A DNA stretch of 64,000 bases from Sphingobacterium sp. UGAL515B_05 (lineage in GTDB: Bacteria; Bacteroidota; Bacteroidia; Sphingobacteriales; Sphingobacteriaceae): positions 2,356,001 through 2,420,000 of the forward strand of contig NZ_CP109907.1 in the NCBI RefSeq assembly GCF_033097525.1. The letters are read 5' to 3'. Positions 59,151-64,000 of this stretch are shown here, piece by piece (positions within the stretch are counted from its first letter, which is position 1; every line of letters starts with the position of its first letter). A program made the translations under genes and the position numbers. Below the pieces are notes generated by a model. The model ran no database searches and was not told the origin of the DNA. It was given only the letters and a program-made list of their open reading frames with translations.

Positions 59151-61748
59151 ATGAAAAAAAATGCTATTTTTCGAATTAGCGTCATTTTTAGCTTGCTTTT
59201 AACAGGTTCTTACCATACCTACGCGCAAGTAGAAAACCCTAAACCTATTATAAATGCCTCATTAACAGGTACCGTAATTGACGCCGTAACAAAAGAACCC
59301 CTGCAAGGCGTAACGGTTCAGCTGGAGGCCGTTACACACCAGGTGAAAACAGACAGTAAAGGCGTTTTCCAGTTTGTAACTGGACAAAAATTGCCGTTTT
59401 CATTGATCGTATCCATTGTTGGTTATCAAACCCGTCATATCGTGGTGGATCATTCTCCGGCAGTGATTGAGCTTACCCCACGATTGGAAGCCTTGGATCA
59501 AGTAGTGGTTACTGCACGCCGTCGTAAGGAGCAGTTACAGGATGTTCCGATTCCCGTATCGATTATTCGTGGCGCGGCATTGGAGGATGCAGGGGCATTT
59601 AATGTCAATCGACTAAAAGAGCTTGTACCTACAGTTCAGTTATATGCATCGAATGCACGTAATACGACGCTTAATATCCGGGGACTGGGCTCAACTTATG
59701 GCCTCACCAATGATGGGATCGATCCGGGTGTAGGATTTTATCTTGATGGTGTATATATTGCCCGCCCTGCCGCAACTTGGCTGGACTTTATTGATATTGA
59801 CCAGATAGAGGTACTACGTGGACCTCAAGGTACACTCTTTGGAAAGAATACAACAGCAGGTGCATTTAATATAACCTCACGTTTACCACAATTCACACCA
59901 GAGGCCAATGTGGAAGTCAGTTACGGAAACCAAGGTTTTATTCAGGCGAAGACGTCCATCTCAGGGCCATTGGCCAAAAACCTGGCTGCGAGAGCTTCTT
60001 TCTCTGGCACACAACGGGATGGAAACTTGTTTAATGTACATACCAATAGGAAGATCAATGATATCAACAACCTGGGCTTTAGAGGGCAATTGCTGTTTAC
60101 TCCAACCGAAAATATCAAACTGGTGCTTTCGGGTGATGTGTCATCACAAAAACCCGATGGTTACGGCTGGGCGGTTGCCGGAGTCGTAAAAACACAGCGT
60201 GCGGACTACAGACAGTTTGATGCAATTATTAAAGATCTTGGCTACGAGCTACCCTATAAAAGTGCTTTCGAGCGTAAGATAGATTTGGATACACAATCTA
60301 AAGCTGATAATAAATTGGGTGGGGTCGCCTTGAATGCCGATATCAAGATTGGAGAAGGAACACTGACCTCAACTTCTGCGTGGCGGACATGGACATGGGT
60401 TCCGCTCAATGACCGCGATTACTTGGGACTTCCGGTATACACTGTTTCAGCAGGTAATTCTGTCCATAACCAGTGGTCGCAGGAATTCAGATACTCTGGA
60501 AAGATCAGTGAAAAGGTCAGCGGAGTTGTTGGACTATTTGGCCTCTGGCAGGATCTAAGTACAGATCCCGTACATACCGAAGAAACAGGGTCTGCCTTTT
60601 GGCGTTTTCAAAAAAGCTCTACCAGTGCTTTGTGGCAGACACCGGGATTATTTGACAATTTTGGAATCAAGACCGTTTACGGAATTAAAAGCACAAGCTT
60701 GGCAGCCTATACACAGATTGATTATGCTGTGACTCCAAAATTACATATCCTCCCAGGGTTGCGCTATAATTATGATAAAAAGGTGGCTAACTACGATAGG
60801 CAGACCTATGGTGGTTTGCAGACCTCAGACCCGGCACTGCTTGCCTTAAAGAACGGTGTATATACCAATCAGACTTTTGATGTCAATGCGGATGCCGACA
60901 ATTTCTCTGGTCAACTCTCCGCAAGATATCGTTTCAATCCGAAGATAAATGCTTACGCAACGTATTCCATCAGCTATAAACCTGTCGGTATCAACGTCGG
61001 TGGATTGCCGACAGCTAATGGAGCAGTGTTGCTGGATCTCGCTGAAGTAAAACCTGAGGCTGTCCGCCATAAGGAAATTGGTGTGAAGACGAATCCAACA
61101 CGCAATTCGCTGCTCAATCTGACCGTCTACCAAACAGATATCAAAGACTATCAGACCCAAGTGCAGACTCCTGAACCGGGGGTAAACCGTGGTTATCTGG
61201 CCAATGCCGAGAAGGTGCGTGTAAAGGGAGTTGAATTGGATGGAAACATCAACATCGGACATTTTCTCCGATTGAATGGAGCACTGGCCTATACAGATGC
61301 CAAGTATGTCAAATTTACCAATGCACCTGTCCCTTTAGAAGAGGTTGGCGGAGCTCAGGCTTTTAAAGATATCTCTGGCGGCGTCCTTCCTGGTGTTTCC
61401 AAATGGTCTTGGTCGCTGGGTGGCGAAGCGAATAAAAGCGGTAAACTGATCGGGATTAATGGATCTTACTTTTTGGGTGCAGACCTATTTCACCGTTCTA
61501 AATTTTCGTCCAGTTCTTCACCATCCCAATACCTAAATATTGATGCCTATTCGGTCTTGAACGCCAGGCTAGGATTCAGGGGATCGAATGGTATTTCGGT
61601 GTTTGTGTGGAGTAGAAATCTAACCAATAAAGATTACTACGAGCAGTTGCTGGCGGCACCGGGAAGTTATGGGCAATACGCAGGTGTAGTTGCGGATCCA
61701 AGGACTTATGGCGTTACACTGCGATACAATTGGAAACAAGGGAATTAA
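59151..61748 (+). CDS. TonB-dependent receptor (iron-complex type)
   Basis: About 865 residues from the ATG at 59151, which starts a signal peptide (MKKNAIFRISVIFSLLLTGS, cleavage near TYAQ). The frame opens at 59088, adding 21 residues before it. A carboxypeptidase-like domain (residues 35-115) is followed by the plug (DQVVVTARRRKEQLQDVPIP, NTTLNIRGLGSTYGLTNDGI, IEVLRGPQGTLFGKNTTAGA), then a complete 22-strand barrel ending TYGVTLRYNWKQGN. It imports a ligand with TonB energy; the ligand could be a siderophore or a sulfur compound if the Cys/Met leader really controls it. Confidence 0.94.
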   Translation: MKKNAIFRISVIFSLLLTGSYHTYAQVENPKPIINASLTGTVIDAVTKEPLQGVTVQLEAVTHQVKTDSKGVFQFVTGQKLPFSLIVSIVGYQTRHIVVDHSPAVIELTPRLEALDQVVVTARRRKEQLQDVPIPVSIIRGAALEDAGAFNVNRLKELVPTVQLYASNARNTTLNIRGLGSTYGLTNDGIDPGVGFYLDGVYIARPAATWLDFIDIDQIEVLRGPQGTLFGKNTTAGAFNITSRLPQFTPEANVEVSYGNQGFIQAKTSISGPLAKNLAARASFSGTQRDGNLFNVHTNRKINDINNLGFRGQLLFTPTENIKLVLSGDVSSQKPDGYGWAVAGVVKTQRADYRQFDAIIKDLGYELPYKSAFERKIDLDTQSKADNKLGGVALNADIKIGEGTLTSTSAWRTWTWVPLNDRDYLGLPVYTVSAGNSVHNQWSQEFRYSGKISEKVSGVVGLFGLWQDLSTDPVHTEETGSAFWRFQKSSTSALWQTPGLFDNFGIKTVYGIKSTSLAAYTQIDYAVTPKLHILPGLRYNYDKKVANYDRQTYGGLQTSDPALLALKNGVYTNQTFDVNADADNFSGQLSARYRFNPKINAYATYSISYKPVGINVGGLPTANGAVLLDLAEVKPEAVRHKEIGVKTNPTRNSLLNLTVYQTDIKDYQTQVQTPEPGVNRGYLANAEKVRVKGVELDGNINIGHFLRLNGALAYTDAKYVKFTNAPVPLEEVGGAQAFKDISGGVLPGVSKWSWSLGGEANKSGKLIGINGSYFLGADLFHRSKFSSSSSPSQYLNIDAYSVLNARLGFRGSNGISVFVWSRNLTNKDYYEQLLAAPGSYGQYAGVVADPRTYGVTLRYNWKQGN

Positions 61749-61776
61749 ATCCGTAATTCATAGTATATTCTTATCG

Positions 61777-61809
61777 ACCGTCTCCATTTCATCATGGGGA
61801 CGGTTTTTT
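61777..61809 (+). terminator. Terminator after the TonB-dependent receptor
   Basis: ACCGTC..TCCA/TGGG..GACGGT stem followed by T6 and a second T run. Confidence 0.8.
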
Positions 61810-61893
61810 GTTTTTTTACTAATTTTCAATAGCTCCTTTTATTATATATGGAAATTTGTATATTAAATCATCATTAAGGTGAATGATTTGCGC

Positions 61894-62442
61894 ATGAACG
61901 AAAAAGAGCTTTTACAACACTATAAAACAAGCGGCGACTTGTCTACACTGGGGAAATTATATTCGCCCTATATGTCTTTGCTTTATGGTGTGTGCTTTAA
62001 ATACTTACAGGATCCCGATCGTAGTCAGGATGCTGTGATGCAGATATTTGAAGAACTGATACCGAAGCTTCGTCAATATGAAGTCGATAATTTTAAGAGC
62101 TGGTTACACGTTTACAGTAAAAATTATTGCCTTATGCAATTACGTAAGGATAAGCGGACGACGCAGGTTGATATTGAAGACAATTTGTTTGAAAGCGAAC
62201 AAAAGCTAAATGATACCAGTGAAGCGAAGTGGGAAGAAAAGGATTTCGAGAAACTGGAAGGCTGTATGCAAACTTTAAATCGCGAACAAGAGGAATGTGT
62301 ACGTTTGTTCTATCTCGAGCAAAAATGTTATAAAGATATTTCAGATTTGACTGGATATGACTTGAATAAGGTCAAAAGTGCCATTCAAAATGGAAAGCGC
62401 AATCTGAAAATCTGTATGGAAAGGAAAGAAAATGGAAAATAA
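61894..62442 (+). CDS. Sigma-70 family (ECF-like) RNA polymerase sigma factor
   Basis: A 182-residue protein from the ATG at 61894 (MNEKELLQHYKTSGDLSTLG); a GTG at 61879 adds five residues. Region 2 is YSPYMSLLYGVCFKYLQDPD followed by RSQDAVMQIFEELIPKLRQY and FKSWLHVYSKNYCLMQLRKD. Region 4 is LEGCMQTLNREQEECVRLFY then LEQKCYKDISDLTGYDLNKV. It directs transcription of a small regulon. Its end overlaps the next gene by 11 bases, and that gene looks like its membrane-bound partner. Confidence 0.93.
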   Translation: MNEKELLQHYKTSGDLSTLGKLYSPYMSLLYGVCFKYLQDPDRSQDAVMQIFEELIPKLRQYEVDNFKSWLHVYSKNYCLMQLRKDKRTTQVDIEDNLFESEQKLNDTSEAKWEEKDFEKLEGCMQTLNREQEECVRLFYLEQKCYKDISDLTGYDLNKVKSAIQNGKRNLKICMERKENGK

Positions 62443-63139
62443 TTATCAGTTATCAAGGATCCATAATTACATCCATGGTTTGATGAGTAAGGAGGAGATG
62501 TTTCAGTTGGAACGTGAAGCGTTGGAAGACCCCTTTTTACAAGATGCCATCGATGGTTACCGATTACAAAATGGGGTGGATGCCCGGCAATTGAGCCTGT
62601 TGCAACAGCGCCTCAATCGTAGGGTGGAAGATACTGTTGCAACAAGACACGCCCAGTATTTCACATGGCAGCGTTTGGCCATAGGTGCTACCGCAGGTGT
62701 ACTGTTTGTGACTTTATTGGCCCTGCTATATTTTAAACATTTTAGCGGTAAAGCTGAGCGTACAACGGATGTAGAATTAAGTGAACCTGAAAACAGGGTA
62801 TCTGTTCAACCTTTGCTGGACGGGGGGGATGCAACACCCCGCGAAGGATGGAAAACCTTTGAACAGTACCTCAATCAGAAGTATGGAGCGCCTGCAGGAG
62901 GTGGCGAAATTATTGTCAATTTTACGGTCGATAAAAATGGAGTGCCCAATGATATTAGTGCCGAAGGGCAACCCGATCAGTCACTCTTTAATGAAACGGT
63001 TCGCCTGCTACAGAACGGACCAAAATGGCAGGGAACAAAAGGACGTTTAAAGATTGTTTTCCCTGCCAAAGTGGAAAATAATCCAACACAAGCAGCTGTC
63101 ATTAAACCTCCGCATTGTTTTGGAATTGAAAAAAAATAA
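62432..63139 (+). CDS. Membrane protein with anti-sigma-like N-terminus and TonB-C-like domain
   Basis: A 235-residue protein with one membrane helix (residues 85-107, LAIGATAGVLFVTLLALLYF). The cytoplasmic N-terminus (MENNYQLSRIHNYIHGLMSK) resembles anti-sigma leaders. The periplasmic part (residues 140-220) has GGGEIIVNFTVDKNGVPNDI and VRLLQNGPKWQGTKGRLKI, the pattern of the TonB C-terminal domain. It overlaps the sigma factor gene by 11 bases, so the pair is co-translated and it probably controls that sigma factor. No partner receptor follows directly. Confidence 0.8.
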   Translation: MENNYQLSRIHNYIHGLMSKEEMFQLEREALEDPFLQDAIDGYRLQNGVDARQLSLLQQRLNRRVEDTVATRHAQYFTWQRLAIGATAGVLFVTLLALLYFKHFSGKAERTTDVELSEPENRVSVQPLLDGGDATPREGWKTFEQYLNQKYGAPAGGGEIIVNFTVDKNGVPNDISAEGQPDQSLFNETVRLLQNGPKWQGTKGRLKIVFPAKVENNPTQAAVIKPPHCFGIEKK

Positions 63140-63158
63140 AAGTGATCTGATAAAAGCA

Positions 63159-63190
63159 GCGAGCCATTTCTTTTATAGGAAATGGCTCGC
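63159..63190. terminator. Bidirectional terminator between convergent genes
   Basis: GCGAGCCATTTC (63159-63170) and GAAATGGCTCGC (63179-63190), a perfect 12-bp stem with an 8-base loop; T and A runs are on both sides. Confidence 0.8.
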
Positions 63191-63215
63191 CGCTCTTTTA
63201 TAGGGTCTGAATTAC

Positions 63216-64000
63216 TTAAAATGCATATCTCAGGCCCAGCTGTACTTGATAAGGATTACCATTTAAGTTAGATACGCCAACGCCGGAACTCATATTATAA
63301 ACATATTGTTGATTCGCTGCATCAAAGCTTTTGATGGCATATAGATTCTGTTTACCCAGATTGTGTCCTACACCCCAAGTTTTTTTCAAAAGGTTGGCTA
63401 CATTGAAAATGTCTATTGAAGCTTCAATGCCATGTTTCTTGTAAACTTTTAGATTTTTGGCCAAATGCAGGTCAAATACGCCATAAAAACCGTTGATGCC
63501 TCCGTTACGTTCGGCTATGCGGTCGAGGTTTCCATTGATGTATTTTTTGATGCTCTGCTCTGCATTTGGATCATCTAAAATAGCTTGAATGCCGGTTTTG
63601 ATGTAATCGGGTGTATTTTTGTTATTTGGATCGTATACGAAGGCAAGATCGTTGGAATTTACAAAATCACCATTAACATTTCCATTGACTGCTAAAGAAT
63701 AGCGTGTTCCTGCAATTCCGCTGAAACGTAAACCCATCGAAACACCCCATAACGATGGCATGGTACCATAAAAGACGACTTTATGGCGGAATTGATTGTC
63801 CGAATATGTCATCGTACTCAAGTCGCGAGGATCATCTTTGACCATCAGAGAAAGGGTGGCCGAGTTGGCAACATTACCGTTATAGGAGGTATTGTCTTTT
63901 GTATCGTTCCAGGTGTAAGACATCGTGATCTGACCGTCTTTATAATAACGATAGGTAGCATCCAACACAACTGTATAAGAATTATTTTTCCCTTCACTGT
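63216..64000 (-). CDS. TonB-dependent receptor, C-terminal part (N-terminal part outside window)
   Basis: The frame is open to the window edge, so 5' sequence is missing; the visible 261 codons are the barrel's C-terminal third. It includes TVVLDATYRYYKDGQITMSY, FRHKVVFYGTMPSLWGVSMG, GVFDLHLAKNLKVYKKHGIE, EASIDIFNVANLLKKTWGVG and the terminal strand PYQVQLGLRYAF with the closing Phe of outer-membrane proteins. The pattern fits receptors of the carboxypeptidase-regulatory-like, Oar-type group. Nothing can be said of plug or ligand. Confidence 0.85.
   Translation of the reverse strand, partial: SEGKNNSYTVVLDATYRYYKDGQITMSYTWNDTKDNTSYNGNVANSATLSLMVKDDPRDLSTMTYSDNQFRHKVVFYGTMPSLWGVSMGLRFSGIAGTRYSLAVNGNVNGDFVNSNDLAFVYDPNNKNTPDYIKTGIQAILDDPNAEQSIKKYINGNLDRIAERNGGINGFYGVFDLHLAKNLKVYKKHGIEASIDIFNVANLLKKTWGVGHNLGKQNLYAIKSFDAANQQYVYNMSSGVGVSNLNGNPYQVQLGLRYAF

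Overview
The window looks like chromosome from a Sphingobacteriaceae-type Bacteroidota, most probably Sphingobacterium or a close relative. Supporting signs are many TonB-dependent or OMP beta-barrel receptors with carboxypeptidase-like N-termini, a GLPGLI-family protein, PCMD and DUF2723 proteins, LytTR/LytS signalling, and repeated matches to the Bacteroidota promoter -7 box (TAnnTTTGnA). The genus is inference from gene content; no rRNA is present.

Layout. Positions 1-22,160 are core genome: an AddAB-like helicase/nuclease pair (minus strand, AddB cut by the window start), rpsP, rimM, a lipoprotein, metF behind a SAM-I riboswitch, a large DUF2723 membrane protein, an OmpW-like porin, glnS, a SulP transporter with a beta carbonic anhydrase, a HerA-like ATPase (DUF853), a nucleotidyltransferase and a DUF2459 protein.

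Positions 22,171-40,350 are an accessory island of about 18 kb, the most interesting part of the window. It is bounded by an 87-bp perfect direct repeat that is the 3' end of dnaK. One copy completes the intact dnaK at 40,264-42,168. The other is an orphan dnaK tail at 22,171-22,257. The island carries two RiPP systems. (i) A full-length LanB-type dehydratase lies beside a receiver-only response regulator and a 51-aa candidate precursor that has no cysteine; no LanC is seen. (ii) A complete grasp-with-spasm (graspetide-type) operon contains an outer-membrane receptor, a double-glycine precursor with an Asp/Glu/Ser/Thr-rich core, an ATP-grasp ligase, a SPASM-family partner whose cluster cysteines are missing, and a C39-peptidase ABC exporter. 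Between them sits a LytTR regulator/LytS kinase operon whose third gene is a kinase lacking the phospho-accepting histidine. The right end holds fossils: a frameshifted LytTR tail, a broken kinase N-terminus, and a receptor paralogue stopped by one nonsense codon. No integrase or transposase is visible in the island.

Positions 40,264-64,000 return to core-type genes: dnaK, a receptor-GLPGLI operon, a thioredoxin-like protein, an MmcQ/YjbR protein, a PCMD lipoprotein with a beta-barrel partner, a 2OG-Fe(II) oxygenase, a MarR-fadN-fadA-fadE beta-oxidation operon with a palindromic operator over its promoter, a YeiH-type transporter, a TonB receptor preceded by a short ORF ending Met-Cys-Cys and a terminator (possible attenuator), a sigma factor/anti-sigma-like pair, and the C-terminal part of another receptor. 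No tRNA, rRNA, CRISPR array or IS transposase was recognised.
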